Part shown: in pieces, positions 17,960 to 29,333 of the stretch | Numbering within the stretch: the stretch's first letter is position 1 | How the letters are laid out: the number at the start of each line of letters is the position of its first letter | DNA from: Acinetobacter sedimenti | GTDB lineage: Bacteria; Pseudomonadota; Gammaproteobacteria; Pseudomonadales; Moraxellaceae | Direction of reading: 5' to 3' | Length of the DNA stretch: 64,000 nucleotides | Assembly: GCF_022601685.1 (NCBI RefSeq) | Contig: NZ_JAKUML010000011.1 | Location: forward strand, 1 to 64,000 | Notes under the pieces: model-generated | Seen by the model: only the letters and a program-made list of their open reading frames with translations | What the model was told of the DNA's origin: nothing | The model's database searches: none | Position numbers and translations under genes: made by a program

Positions 17960-18634
17960 TTAGGGCATCAAACGTTGAATCAACCAATCTTCGCCCTGCT
18001 TTTGATAACAAATTCGATCATGCAAACGATTTGGTCTACCCTGCCAAAATTCATAATAATCAGGCACGAGGCGGTAACCTCCCCAAAATTTGGGTTTATC
18101 GAGTTGTTCAGTTTTTTCAAACTGTTGTACTGCATCATTAAAGCGTTGTTGCAGTGCTTCTCGGCTTTCAATCACACCACTTTGCGGCGTGCTGACATGC
18201 GCTGCAATTTGGCTATCACGAGGGCGTTTGTGATAGTAAGAAGTTGATTCAATTTCTGAAATTTTCTCAACTCGCCCAGAGATGCGCACTTGCTGTTCCA
18301 ACTCCGCCCAATAAAACAAAATCTGCGTTTGTGGGTTTTCCGCCAAATCGAGTCCTTTTTCGCTGTCATAATTGCTATAAAAATCATAGCCTTGATTCGT
18401 TGCACCACGAAGTAGTACCGTACGCACGTGCGGTAAAGCTTGTGCATTCGCCGTTGCCAAATACATCGCATACGGCTCATGCAGGTCGCAGGTCAGCGCT
18501 TGATTAAACCACAATAAAAATTGCTCATGCGGTATTGGCGCCACATGATCTTCATGCAACTCCCCACGCTGATACGAAAGTCGCAATTCACTCAAATCTT
18601 TTATACTTGAACTTTCTATACTTTGCTTAGACAT
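17960..18634 (-). CDS. pdxH: Pyridoxamine 5'-phosphate oxidase
   Basis: 224 residues of the FMN-dependent PNPOx family. FMN-binding VRTVLLRG and the FYSNYDSEKG segment are near residues 70-95, and the C-terminal substrate region is WGGYRLVPDYYEFWQGRPNRLHDR. It makes pyridoxal 5'-phosphate in the last step of vitamin B6 synthesis and salvage. It lies 3 bp downstream of glmM, so it is probably co-transcribed and translationally coupled. Confidence 0.97.
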   Translation of the reverse strand: MSKQSIESSSIKDLSELRLSYQRGELHEDHVAPIPHEQFLLWFNQALTCDLHEPYAMYLATANAQALPHVRTVLLRGATNQGYDFYSNYDSEKGLDLAENPQTQILFYWAELEQQVRISGRVEKISEIESTSYYHKRPRDSQIAAHVSTPQSGVIESREALQQRFNDAVQQFEKTEQLDKPKFWGGYRLVPDYYEFWQGRPNRLHDRICYQKQGEDWLIQRLMP

Positions 18635-18637
18635 CTC

Positions 18638-19981
18638 TTATTCTGCGTGCATATCAGCTTGTTGACGGATTTGTTTTGCCAAATGTTTTGCCAATTGACT
18701 CACTTCATCCAAATTATCACCTTCGACCATCACTCGGATCACGGGCTCAGTCCCTGATTTACGAATCAGCAAGCGACCTCGCCCTTTGAGCTGTTGCTCG
18801 GCTTTTTCAAACTCTGCCACAAGTAAAGGATCAGCAAATGGGTCTATCATCTGTGCAAGGCGAACATTTTCTAAGACTTGAGGAAAAAGTTTAAAATCTT
18901 TAACCAATTCATCTAAGCTCGTTTCTTGCTCAACCAAAACACGCATCACTTGTAATGCAGCAATAATCGCATCGCCAGTGGTACTTCGATCTAAAGTCAG
19001 AATATGCCCTGATGGCTCTCCGCCAATAAACCAGTCATTTTCTTCCAACGCTTGAAGTACATAGCGATCACCAACTTTGGCACGAATAAATGGTATATCC
19101 ACTTTGTTTAAGGCAAGCTCAAGTGCCATGTTACTCATAACAGTGCCGACGATACCATGTGGTGCTTTTTTACCTTTAGTGGCAAGGATATACAAAATAT
19201 GATCGCCATCGATAATTTTTCCATGCCGATCAACCAGCAGTACTCGGTCAGCATCGCCATCAAAGGCAATACCCAAATCCGCCCTGTGCTCTGCCACAGC
19301 CTTTCGAAGGTTCTCTGGATGTGTTGAGCCACACTGTTCATTAATATTGGTGCCATTCGGTTGATCAAAAATGCTGATCACTTTTGCACCAAGTTCACGA
19401 AATACTGCGGGGCCAACGCTATAGGCTGCACCATTGGCGCAATCCATGACGATGGTAAAGTCCTGTAAATTCAAATGGTAGGGAAAAGTTGATTTGCAAA
19501 ACTCAATATAGCGTCCTTGTGCATCATCGACACGTATACTTTTCCCGAGTTGATTCGGCTCTGTAATCACTAAATCTTTTTCAAGTTCTAAGCTAATCTC
19601 ATTTTGCAATTCGTCTGGAAGCTTCTTCCCCTCATTAGAAAAAAACTTAATGCCATTATCAAAATACGGATTATGTGATGCCGAAATTACAATCCCTGCA
19701 TTGGCATGTAAAGCACGCGTTAAATGTGCAATCGCAGGCGTTGGTAAAGGACCAAGCTGATGCACATACACACCTGCTGAGTTTAAACCAGCCTGTAAAG
19801 CAGACTCTAAAATATAACCAGAGAGCCGTGTATCTTTACCCATCACCACGATTGGCTTTTTCTTTGGAAAAGCTCGCTTAAGTACAGATCCAGCGGCAAA
19901 ACCAAGTTTTAAAGCAAACTCTGGAGTAATCGGAGTTTGACCAAACTGTCCACGTATTCCATCTGTTCCAAAATAACTCAT
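18638..19981 (-). CDS. glmM: Phosphoglucosamine mutase
   Basis: 447 residues. The phosphoserine loop is [19 protein letters not shown] near residue 100, the metal loop [10 protein letters not shown] near 240, the sugar-binding loop GEPSGH near 325, and the phosphate-binding C-terminal [12 protein letters not shown] near 420. It converts glucosamine-6-phosphate to glucosamine-1-phosphate for UDP-GlcNAc, feeding peptidoglycan and lipid A. It heads the glmM-pdxH unit. Confidence 0.97.
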   Translation of the reverse strand: MSYFGTDGIRGQFGQTPITPEFALKLGFAAGSVLKRAFPKKKPIVVMGKDTRLSGYILESALQAGLNSAGVYVHQLGPLPTPAIAHLTRALHANAGIVISASHNPYFDNGIKFFSNEGKKLPDELQNEISLELEKDLVITEPNQLGKSIRVDDAQGRYIEFCKSTFPYHLNLQDFTIVMDCANGAAYSVGPAVFRELGAKVISIFDQPNGTNINEQCGSTHPENLRKAVAEHRADLGIAFDGDADRVLLVDRHGKIIDGDHILYILATKGKKAPHGIVGTVMSNMALELALNKVDIPFIRAKVGDRYVLQALEENDWFIGGEPSGHILTLDRSTTGDAIIAALQVMRVLVEQETSLDELVKDFKLFPQVLENVRLAQMIDPFADPLLVAEFEKAEQQLKGRGRLLIRKSGTEPVIRVMVEGDNLDEVSQLAKHLAKQIRQQADMHAE

Positions 19982-20032
19982 TGAATATCTCTAATTTCAT
20001 CTTTCTAATATTAAATTGTATCCATTCTACAT

Positions 20033-20063
20033 CAAAAAATAGCCACCTGCATGAGGTGGCTAT
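20033..20063 (-). terminator. Terminator of guaB
   Basis: 10-bp stem ATAGCCACCT / AGGTGGCTAT with a 5-nt loop and T6 on the minus strand, 33 nt past the guaB stop and before glmM. Confidence 0.88.
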
Positions 20064-20095
20064 GATATCAAAATATATAATATAACTTAAACCAA

Positions 20096-21589
<1,494 letters not shown>

Positions 21590-21816
21590 CTATTATAAAC
21601 AAATTTCAATTAAAATTGCACTGTTGATTGCGATTTACGAATAGAAATTTTCATTTCTGCGATCTCAGCATCACGCCATTTGTTTTATGAAAATTTTATA
21701 TGAAAAATGGAGCTAAAATGAAGACGACGGAAAATTCCTTTACGCAATCCACTCTGAATTACCGAAAGAATCATGTTAAGGTCGATGAAATTTAAAAATA
21801 ATTTTTGAGGTTTACT

Positions 21817-23151
21817 ATGCGTTTTGCATTATCAAGATTAAATATTGTCGTGGCGGGTGTTGCTATTGTAAGTGGCAGTGTACATGCTGGACTCACCATT
21901 AATGGACAGCCTGTACCGATTAATGGAAATAACACTTCAACAATGATCTCATCAAGTTCAAGCACTACTTCTGGAAACTATCAAGCACAACAATATCAAT
22001 CACCTAACAACTTTCAAAGCTGTCTTGCCGACTTGCGCTCAAGTGCAATTACCAAAGGTGTATCAGGTGCAACTTATGACCGTTATACCCAATCTCTTAC
22101 GCCTGACTATTCGGTAATAGATAAGCTGAATTATCAACCCGAATTTAGCACAGATATTTGGGACTATTTATCAGGTTTAGTTGATCAAGAACGTGTCGAT
22201 GATGGGCAAAAGCATATGGCGCAACATCGTAGCGCATTGAATCGTGCATCGACACAATATGGCGTACCTGCCGAAACCATTGCAGCGGTATGGGGTGTAG
22301 AAAGTAACTACGGCAATATTTCAGGGAAATATCCATTGTTACAAGCACTTGGTACGTTGAGCTGTGAAGGTCGTCGTCAGTCTTATTTCCGTGGTGAGTT
22401 TTTCACGACCTTGAAAATTTTGCAACGTGGCGACCTCACCGAAGATCAACTGAAAGGCTCATGGGCAGGTGCATTTGGTCATACCCAATTTATGCCTTCG
22501 ACTTATGATCGTTTAGCTGTTGATTTTGATGGTGATGGTCGTCGTGATTTGGTATCCAGTGTGCCTGATGCACTCGCTTCCACTGCAAACTTTTTAGATA
22601 AAGCAGGTTGGCAATCGGGCATGCCCTGGGGCTTTGAGGTGAGTGTACCCGATGGCTATTATGTTGGCGGTGAAGGTCGTCGTAATAAAAAGTCTCTCAG
22701 CTATTGGGTTGCTAAAGGTGTCACACGTATTGATGGTTCACAAATCATTCAAGGCAATTTGAGTGGTTCAAGCCAAGCAGGCTTACTTGCACCCGCTGGT
22801 GAGAATGGACCTAAATTCTTAGTCTTTAAGAACTTCGATGCACTATATAGTTATAACGCTGCCGAAAGCTATGCCCTCGCCATTGCCATGCTCTCAGATC
22901 GCTTACAAGGTAAATCAGGCATACAAGCTTCATGGCCAACCGATGATGCTGGTACCTCTCGCGCAGAACGTCGTGAAATCCAAACCTTATTACTTCAACG
23001 TGGTCATGCTATTGGCGATGTAGATGGCTTGATCGGTGATAAAAGTCGTCAGGCAATTCGCATAGAACAGCAACGTCTTGGACTGCCGACGACTGGTCGT
23101 GCAGGTCAGCGTATTTTGACGGCGCTTCGTGCTGAGAATTTGATGAAATAA
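21817..23151 (+). CDS. Lytic murein transglycosylase (MltB-type) with peptidoglycan-binding domain
   Basis: 444 residues from the ATG at 21817, with GAGG at 21807-21810. Signal peptide to about residue 25. The SLT_2 domain spans about 70-350, with the catalytic Glu in WGVESNYG and the family run GAFGHTQFMPSTYDRLAVDFDG. A C-terminal PG_binding_1 domain follows (EIQTLLLQRGHAIGDVDGLIG). The signal lacks a lipobox, so it is periplasmic rather than lipid-anchored. It cleaves glycan strands to 1,6-anhydromuropeptides. Confidence 0.92.
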   Translation: MRFALSRLNIVVAGVAIVSGSVHAGLTINGQPVPINGNNTSTMISSSSSTTSGNYQAQQYQSPNNFQSCLADLRSSAITKGVSGATYDRYTQSLTPDYSVIDKLNYQPEFSTDIWDYLSGLVDQERVDDGQKHMAQHRSALNRASTQYGVPAETIAAVWGVESNYGNISGKYPLLQALGTLSCEGRRQSYFRGEFFTTLKILQRGDLTEDQLKGSWAGAFGHTQFMPSTYDRLAVDFDGDGRRDLVSSVPDALASTANFLDKAGWQSGMPWGFEVSVPDGYYVGGEGRRNKKSLSYWVAKGVTRIDGSQIIQGNLSGSSQAGLLAPAGENGPKFLVFKNFDALYSYNAAESYALAIAMLSDRLQGKSGIQASWPTDDAGTSRAERREIQTLLLQRGHAIGDVDGLIGDKSRQAIRIEQQRLGLPTTGRAGQRILTALRAENLMK

Positions 23152-23175
23152 TAAACCTGCAAATTGATTATAAAG

Positions 23176-23206
23176 ATTGCGCTGTGACAATTTGTCACAG
23201 CGCAAT
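23176..23206. repeat. 14-bp perfect inverted repeat upstream of murG
   Basis: Arms 23176-23189 and 23193-23206 pair perfectly across a 3-nt centre and contain TGTGACA/TGTCACA. It lies 25 nt after the transglycosylase stop. The following sequence (ATTTCGC) is only weakly T-rich, so it is either a terminator with a poor tail or a regulator site. Confidence 0.6.
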
Positions 23207-23279
23207 ATTTCGCTTGCGTTCACTCGCATTGAGATTACAATAATTCGTTTAATCCACATTTAATCATTTAAGCCCTATC

Positions 23280-24395
23280 GTGACTTCTGAGCATTCAAAT
23301 ACACAATCAAAACCTAGTCGACGCATTCTAATGATGGCAGCAGGCACTGGCGGTCATGTCTTCCCTGCGCTTGCAGTTGCCAAAGCATTACAGCAACGTG
23401 ATCATCAAATCTCTTGGCTTGCCACACCAAACGGCATGGAAAATCGTCTATTAAAACAACATGATATTCCAATTCATCAGATCGACATTCAGGGTGTGCG
23501 TGGTAATGGTATTGTTCGCAAACTGAAAGCACCATTTAAAATACTTGGCGCGACGATCGCAGCGATGCGGATCATGAAATCATTAAAAATAGATGCAGTT
23601 GCAGGTTTTGGCGGTTATGTATCTGGACCAGGCGGATTGGCTGCGCGACTACTCGGTATTCCCGTATTAATCCACGAGCAAAATGCGGTTGCAGGCTTTA
23701 CCAATACGCAACTTGTACGGATTGCAAAAACCGTATGTCAGGCTTTTCCAAAAGCATTTCCTGAATCTTCAAAGTTGATCACTACTGGCAATCCTGTACG
23801 TCAAGAAATTTGTCAGATTCCTACACCTGAAGAGCGCTATCAACAACGTGACGCAGAACAGCAAGCCTTACAAATTCTCATCGTTGGTGGCTCACTTGGT
23901 GCACAAGCATTGAATGAACATATTCCTGCTGCACTGACTGGATTGAATTTACCGATGCAAGTGCGTCATCAATGCGGTCAACAACAACTTGAATCTACCG
24001 TGCAACGCTATGAGGCCCTGCAAAAAGTTGATGGCTTTGCAGTCCAAGTTTTACCATTTATTGAAGATATGGCACTTGCCTACAGCCAAGCTGATTTAAT
24101 CATTTGTCGTGCGGGTGCGCTCACGGTGACCGAAGTGGCAACCGCAGGTGTGGCGGCGATTTTCATTCCTTTGCCGTCTGCGGTAGATGATCACCAAACT
24201 GCAAATGCACATTACTTGGCAGATGTCGGCGCAGCACAAATTTGCCCTCAAGCAACGATGACTGCGGAAGGTTTACAGCAATTGCTTGCGCCATTAATGT
24301 CGAGAGATGTTCTTTTAAGTATGGCAAGCAAGGCTCGACAACAAGCGCAAAGCCAAGCGACAGCATATGTTGCTGAGCTTGTTGAAAGCTTATAA
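23280..24395 (+). CDS. murG: UDP-N-acetylglucosamine--undecaprenyl-pyrophosphoryl-MurNAc-pentapeptide GlcNAc transferase MurG
   Basis: 371 residues from a GTG start; no better upstream start is present. The N-terminal GTGGHVFPALAVAKAL donor/acceptor loop, FGGYVSGPGGLAARLLGIP, HEQNAVAG and the C-terminal ICRAGALTVTEVA are the MurG signatures. It makes lipid II at the inner face of the cytoplasmic membrane. It begins the murG-murC-ddl-ftsQ-ftsA-ftsZ run. Confidence 0.97.
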   Translation: MTSEHSNTQSKPSRRILMMAAGTGGHVFPALAVAKALQQRDHQISWLATPNGMENRLLKQHDIPIHQIDIQGVRGNGIVRKLKAPFKILGATIAAMRIMKSLKIDAVAGFGGYVSGPGGLAARLLGIPVLIHEQNAVAGFTNTQLVRIAKTVCQAFPKAFPESSKLITTGNPVRQEICQIPTPEERYQQRDAEQQALQILIVGGSLGAQALNEHIPAALTGLNLPMQVRHQCGQQQLESTVQRYEALQKVDGFAVQVLPFIEDMALAYSQADLIICRAGALTVTEVATAGVAAIFIPLPSAVDDHQTANAHYLADVGAAQICPQATMTAEGLQQLLAPLMSRDVLLSMASKARQQAQSQATAYVAELVESL

Positions 24396-24455
24396 AGCCA
24401 CTTATCCAAGCGAATTCAACAAACGATTTAGAGAACGATTTTTTAGAGAAAAACT

Positions 24456-25910
24456 ATGTCAGATACCACATTCACTGCAACAGAAGCCAAACAACTGATT
24501 AAAATCCCTGAAATGCGCCGTATCAAGCACATTCACTTTGTAGGGATTGGCGGTGCAGGCATGTGTGGTATTGCCGAGGTTTTGAAAAATCAAGGCTATA
24601 AAGTGTCTGGCTCAGATATTAAAGCCTCAAAAACCACCGCACAACTTGAAAAAAATGGCATCGAAGTCTTTATCGGACATCAAGCCAGCAATATTGACGG
24701 TGCCAATGTTTTAGTGGTATCCACGGCGATTGATCTAGAAAATCCTGAAGTTCAAACAGCAAATGAGCGTCGTATCCCTGTGGTGCGTCGTGCGGAAATG
24801 CTCGGTGAACTCATGCGCTATCGTCACGGTATTGCGGTCGCAGGGACACATGGTAAGACAACTACAACAAGTCTTCTGACCTGTATGCTTGCTGAGGAAA
24901 ATCTTGATCCAACGTACGTGATTGGCGGTTTACTGAATCGTACTGGAGTCAACGCAGCACTTGGTGCAAGTCGTTATATCGTTGCCGAAGCAGACGAATC
25001 CGATGCTTCTTTCCTCTATCTTGAGCCGATGGCAGCCATTGTCACCAATATCGATGCCGACCATATGGACACCTACGGCGGTAGTTTCGACACTTTAAAA
25101 GATACTTTTATTCAATTTTTACATAAACTACCCTTTTACGGTTTAGCCGTGGTCTGTGGCGATGACGCCAATATCCGTGAAATCATGCCTCGCATCGGTC
25201 GCCCTGTGCTGACGTATGGTTTTGAAGAAGATAATGACATTCGTGCCATTGATGTTGAGCAAGACGGTATGCAATCTCACTTCACCGTACTGCGTAAAGA
25301 TCGTGAGCCACTGCGCCTCACCATTAATCAGCCCGGCATGCACAATATTCTCAATGCTTTGGCAGCGATTGGTGTCGCCTCTGATGAAGGTGTATCAGAC
25401 GCAGCGATTGCTCGTGCATTAGAAGGTTTCAACGGTGTGGGTCGTCGCTTCCAAGTCCAAGGTGAATATGCCAAAGACAATGGTACAGTGAAATTGGTTG
25501 ACGACTATGGACACCATCCAAAAGAAGTCGAAGCAACCATCAAAGCGGCTCGTCAAAGCCACCCTGATCGTCGCTTAGTGCTTTTATTCCAACCACATCG
25601 TTTTAGCCGTACACGTGATTGTTTTGATGACTTTGTTGATGTGCTTTCACAAGTCGATGCGCTACTGTTGATGGAAGTTTATCCTGCGGGAGAAAAGCCG
25701 ATCGTCGGTGCTGACAGTCGCAGTCTTGCTCGGGCAATTCGTTTGCGTGGTCAGGTTGAACCGACTATCATCGACCCTGTTGATGGTCAATTGCCGAGCG
25801 TTTTAAAGAATTTGTTACAAGCGAATGATCTGCTTTTAACACAAGGCGCAGGTAATGTCGGCGCAATTTCGGTAGAATTGGCGCAAAATGAACTTTATCT
25901 CAATACATAA
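24456..25910 (+). CDS. murC: UDP-N-acetylmuramate--L-alanine ligase MurC
   Basis: 484 residues. The N-terminal [17 protein letters not shown] binds the UDP-sugar, the ATP loop is [11 protein letters not shown] near residue 131, and [14 protein letters not shown] and FQPHRFSRT lie in the C-terminal domain. It adds L-Ala to UDP-MurNAc, the first step of the stem peptide. It is 60 bp after murG, in the same direction. Confidence 0.98.
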   Translation: MSDTTFTATEAKQLIKIPEMRRIKHIHFVGIGGAGMCGIAEVLKNQGYKVSGSDIKASKTTAQLEKNGIEVFIGHQASNIDGANVLVVSTAIDLENPEVQTANERRIPVVRRAEMLGELMRYRHGIAVAGTHGKTTTTSLLTCMLAEENLDPTYVIGGLLNRTGVNAALGASRYIVAEADESDASFLYLEPMAAIVTNIDADHMDTYGGSFDTLKDTFIQFLHKLPFYGLAVVCGDDANIREIMPRIGRPVLTYGFEEDNDIRAIDVEQDGMQSHFTVLRKDREPLRLTINQPGMHNILNALAAIGVASDEGVSDAAIARALEGFNGVGRRFQVQGEYAKDNGTVKLVDDYGHHPKEVEATIKAARQSHPDRRLVLLFQPHRFSRTRDCFDDFVDVLSQVDALLLMEVYPAGEKPIVGADSRSLARAIRLRGQVEPTIIDPVDGQLPSVLKNLLQANDLLLTQGAGNVGAISVELAQNELYLNT

Positions 25911-26021
25911 ATGTTGCGATTTGCGTGTTATCTGAGATTTCGATTCAATTGATGTTGTGAAATTTAGCAAGTCAATTGAACAAGTTTTAAAATTTTAGTT
26001 GTTTGAAATAAGGAATTCACC

Positions 26022-26942
26022 GTGTCACAGGTGCAAGATAAATTTGGAAAAGTTGCGGTATTACTCGGTGGAAAATCTGCGGAGCGTCAAGTGTCACTCA
26101 ATAGTGGACAATCCGTCCTTGATGCTTTGCTTCGTAGCGGTGTCAATGCAGAAGCCTTTGATCCGCTTACTCGCTCTGTGACAGAGCTGAAAGCGTATGA
26201 TCGTGCATTTATCGTTTTGCATGGTCGTGGCGGTGAAGATGGTCAAATTCAAGGCGTATTGGACTGGCTCAATATTCCGTACACTGGAACACGTGTGCAA
26301 GGTTCTGCGATTGGCATGGATAAGGTGAAAACCAAACAAATTTGGCAAGGTAGCGAATTGCCAACTGCGCCATACCGTTTGATCACAACAGATACCAACC
26401 TCAATGAAGTGATTGATAAGCTTGGTCTACCACTGATCATCAAGCCTGTACACGAAGGCTCAAGCATCGGCATGAGTAAAGTGGAGAAAGCTGAAGAATT
26501 TTCTACGGCATTATCTAAAGCCACCACTCACGATTCGATCGTCATGGCGGAGCAATGGATCACAGGCTCAGAATATACTGTGGTCATTTTAAATGGTGAA
26601 GCTTTACCTGTGATTCGCTTAGAACCGCCGAAAGATGTGGCGTTCTACGACTATGAAGCAAAATATAAACGTAACGATACCCAATATGGCATTCCATCAG
26701 GACTTTCTGATGCTGACGAAAAGCATTTGAAAGAATTGGCACTGCGTGCTTTCCAAGCCGTTGGCGCTTCAGGTTGGGGACGTATTGATGCCATGCGTGA
26801 TGAGCAAGGTAATTTTTGGCTACTTGAAGTGAATACCGTTCCGGGTATGACAGATCACTCCCTCGTACCAAAAGCAGCGCAAGCGATTGGACTCAATTTC
26901 GATCAACTCTGTTTGACAATTTTAGAGCAGACTTTGGGCTAA
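26022..26942 (+). CDS. ddl: D-alanine--D-alanine ligase
   Basis: 306 residues from a GTG start with AAGGA 7 nt upstream. ATP-grasp fold: LLGGKSAERQVSLNSG near the N terminus, HGRGGEDGQIQG, KPVHEGSSIGMSKV, and the metal-binding LLEVNTVPGMTDHSLVP near the C terminus. It makes D-Ala-D-Ala for the pentapeptide. Its position before ftsQ marks it as the DdlB type. Confidence 0.97.
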   Translation: MSQVQDKFGKVAVLLGGKSAERQVSLNSGQSVLDALLRSGVNAEAFDPLTRSVTELKAYDRAFIVLHGRGGEDGQIQGVLDWLNIPYTGTRVQGSAIGMDKVKTKQIWQGSELPTAPYRLITTDTNLNEVIDKLGLPLIIKPVHEGSSIGMSKVEKAEEFSTALSKATTHDSIVMAEQWITGSEYTVVILNGEALPVIRLEPPKDVAFYDYEAKYKRNDTQYGIPSGLSDADEKHLKELALRAFQAVGASGWGRIDAMRDEQGNFWLLEVNTVPGMTDHSLVPKAAQAIGLNFDQLCLTILEQTLG

Positions 26943-26952
26943 AACATTTAAG

Positions 26953-27804
26953 ATGGCACAACTTCCCTTGTCCCTGCGACGTCATCAAGCAGCGACCACC
27001 TCAATACATGACAAGCCACCGAGTCTTGGTGAGAAGTTGTTGTCGTGGGGAAGTTGGCTATTATTGATATTTGCCATCTTGGTATTTGTCTTTGGTGGTT
27101 ATGCGTTGTATCAGCGTTTTATGCATGCAGAAATCGATCATGTCGATGTAGTTGGGGTCAGTGCGCCTGCACAACAAGCACTGATTCAACATATCAAAGC
27201 CGATACAGCGAGCGGTTATTTCACCACAGATCTTGAACAGATTCGTGATCATGCCTTAGGTTTGTCTTGGGTCGATCGTGTGGTGGTATCACGTGCATGG
27301 CCAAATGCCATCGTTTTGCGTGTCACACCACGGCATGCGGTTGCACGTTGGGGGACAGGTCGTTATTTGAGTGATGATGGTGTGGTATTTAAGCCTGTAC
27401 AAGGTTTCGATCATCGAAACTTGCCATTATTGCATGGTCCGAACTCACAATCACGCATGATGATGACCAAGTATCGTGATATCAATCAAATGTTTAGCCC
27501 AATGAACATGCGCCTTAAAGAGCTATATCTGACAGAGCGTATGACGTGGTTTATGCAGTTTGATAATGGTATGCGCTTGATCGTTGATCAAGATCAGACG
27601 ATGGGCAAGTTACAAAGACTAAGCGAAATTGCTAAAACAGATTTAGGTTTAGTTTGGGACAATATCGCTGGGATAGATTTAAGATATCGCAACGGTCTCG
27701 CTGTACAGTGGAAGAATGCTCAACCTGTCAATATTCATAATGGGCAGTTTGTCATTCCAACGCCTAGCGTAGCTGTTGCGGAGCAAACCCAATCAAGCCC
27801 ATAA
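26953..27804 (+). CDS. ftsQ: Cell division protein FtsQ
   Basis: 283 residues of the usual FtsQ form: a short basic cytoplasmic tail, one membrane helix at about 33-55 (LLLIFAILVFVFGGYALYQ), a POTRA domain (IDHVDVVGVSAPAQQALIQ) and the FtsQ/DivIB beta domain. It is an inner-membrane division protein linking early and late divisome parts. It is 10 bp after ddl and 90 bp before ftsA. Confidence 0.95.
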   Translation: MAQLPLSLRRHQAATTSIHDKPPSLGEKLLSWGSWLLLIFAILVFVFGGYALYQRFMHAEIDHVDVVGVSAPAQQALIQHIKADTASGYFTTDLEQIRDHALGLSWVDRVVVSRAWPNAIVLRVTPRHAVARWGTGRYLSDDGVVFKPVQGFDHRNLPLLHGPNSQSRMMMTKYRDINQMFSPMNMRLKELYLTERMTWFMQFDNGMRLIVDQDQTMGKLQRLSEIAKTDLGLVWDNIAGIDLRYRNGLAVQWKNAQPVNIHNGQFVIPTPSVAVAEQTQSSP

Positions 27805-27894
27805 TAGGGCATTTTTTTAACAGATGAAGCATACGGTCTGCGCCAAGCGATCTGCACCGCAACCGTATAATAAAAGTCATAATGGTAATGAACA

Positions 27895-29154
27895 ATGAGT
27901 GAAGCTGTGCCATCAGTTGTGGCCATAGATATTGGAACACATAAAGTGACGGTGTTGATCGGCAAGGTTCACGCACCAAACAAAATCGAAGTCATCGGGA
28001 TGTCACATGCTCGCAATCGTGGCATGAGTAAAGGCAAAATCGTCAGCCTTGATAAAGTCGTTTCTGCGATTAAAAATGCCGTGCAAGAAGCCGAAGACCA
28101 AGCCGAGTGCCGTATCAACAGTGCTTGGGTATCTATTCCAAGTACCGACCTACGTAGCTTCTATGCTTCTGGACGCACACCAATTACCAGTGCCGACGGT
28201 TCAATTAGCACCAATGAAGTGGTACGTGCTTTAGAGCTTGCCAAAACCAACCATCTCATTCCCGACTATTATCTTGCCAGTGCTGTGCCACTTGGCTTTG
28301 CTGTCGATGACAATGATGAATGGGTGCACAATCCTGTTGGGCTCACTGGGCAAACTTTAACGGGTCATTATCAGCTGATGATGCTCCCGATTAGCACCAT
28401 GCAAAACCTTGATAAAGCATTGAAAAGTGCAGGTATTGGTGTGGAGAAAATGGTCATTTCAGCCCTTGCAACCGCCGAAGCAAGCTTACTCAAAGATGAA
28501 AAAGAGTATGGCGTCTGCCTCATTGATATTGGTGCGGGGACGACCAATATTGCAGTCTATCTCGGTGGGCATCTCGCTTTTGCAAGCACATTACCTCTAG
28601 GTGGAGAACACGTTACTCGTGATATTGCAGCTGTACTACAGTTGACGACTGATGAAGCCGAGCGAATTAAACATTTGCATGGTTGTGTTGATCATAGCGT
28701 GATTAAGCCAGATCATATGATCCAAGTACAAGGTATTGATGGCCCTCAAACCATTAGCCGTATCGAACTCGCAGACATTATCAAAGCGCGATACGATGAA
28801 ATCTTTGATCGTGTCTATCAAGAATTAAGTCAAAATGGTGCGCTTGCCAATCTTTATCATGGCGTGGTCTTGACAGGTGATGCTAGTCAAATCGAAGGTG
28901 CAGTCAGTCATGCACGTCGTAAGCTTGGCGTATCTGCCCATCTCGGTAATCCGCCATTGCAGGTGTATAGCAAAGATGAACTTTTAGCTGCGTTACGTCG
29001 ATCCATTTATACCACAGCGAGTGGATTACTGATGTTTAGCCAAAGTGAAGCGCAAGAAAGCGTCATTGATGAAAATCAAAATACATCTTCAATTTGGAAG
29101 AGAATGGTCAACAGTAGCAACGACTTACTCTCAAATTTGAAAAACTTTTTCTAA
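27895..29154 (+). CDS. ftsA: Cell division protein FtsA
   Basis: 419 residues, actin-like. Phosphate loop 1 is AIDIGTHKVTVLIG near the N terminus, phosphate loop 2 LIDIGAGTTNIAVY near 205, and the adenosine loop GVVLTGDASQIEG near 325. The C-terminal amphipathic helix (WKRMVNSSNDLLSNLKNFF) anchors it in the membrane. It tethers FtsZ and recruits later division proteins. Confidence 0.97.
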   Translation: MSEAVPSVVAIDIGTHKVTVLIGKVHAPNKIEVIGMSHARNRGMSKGKIVSLDKVVSAIKNAVQEAEDQAECRINSAWVSIPSTDLRSFYASGRTPITSADGSISTNEVVRALELAKTNHLIPDYYLASAVPLGFAVDDNDEWVHNPVGLTGQTLTGHYQLMMLPISTMQNLDKALKSAGIGVEKMVISALATAEASLLKDEKEYGVCLIDIGAGTTNIAVYLGGHLAFASTLPLGGEHVTRDIAAVLQLTTDEAERIKHLHGCVDHSVIKPDHMIQVQGIDGPQTISRIELADIIKARYDEIFDRVYQELSQNGALANLYHGVVLTGDASQIEGAVSHARRKLGVSAHLGNPPLQVYSKDELLAALRRSIYTTASGLLMFSQSEAQESVIDENQNTSSIWKRMVNSSNDLLSNLKNFF

Positions 29155-29209
29155 AAGTCGTTTGGGTTCTGTTGCATAAAAAACAGTGCTTTGGTAAGGA
29201 AATTTTTTT

Positions 29210-29243
29210 GTTTGTAATAAATTGAGTATGAGATATTACAAAC
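29210..29243. repeat. 10-bp inverted repeat upstream of ftsZ
   Basis: GTTTGTAATA (29210-29219) and TATTACAAAC (29234-29243) are perfect inverted arms with a 14-bp spacer. They lie about 100 bp before the ftsZ start in the 179-bp ftsA-ftsZ gap. The layout suits a dimeric regulator site in an ftsZ promoter; the regulator is unknown. Confidence 0.45.
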
Positions 29244-29333
29244 TGAAAACAGCGTGCTAATATTTAGCTTTTATTTCAGGCAGTATACGGGCATAAGTGA
29301 CTGCTATAACACAATTTTGGAAGTCGGAAGGTC

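Noticed and set aside
23176-23206. CRP/Vfr site upstream of murG
   Set aside because: TGTGA and TCACA are separated by 7 rather than 6 bases and the dyad extends well beyond a CRP site.
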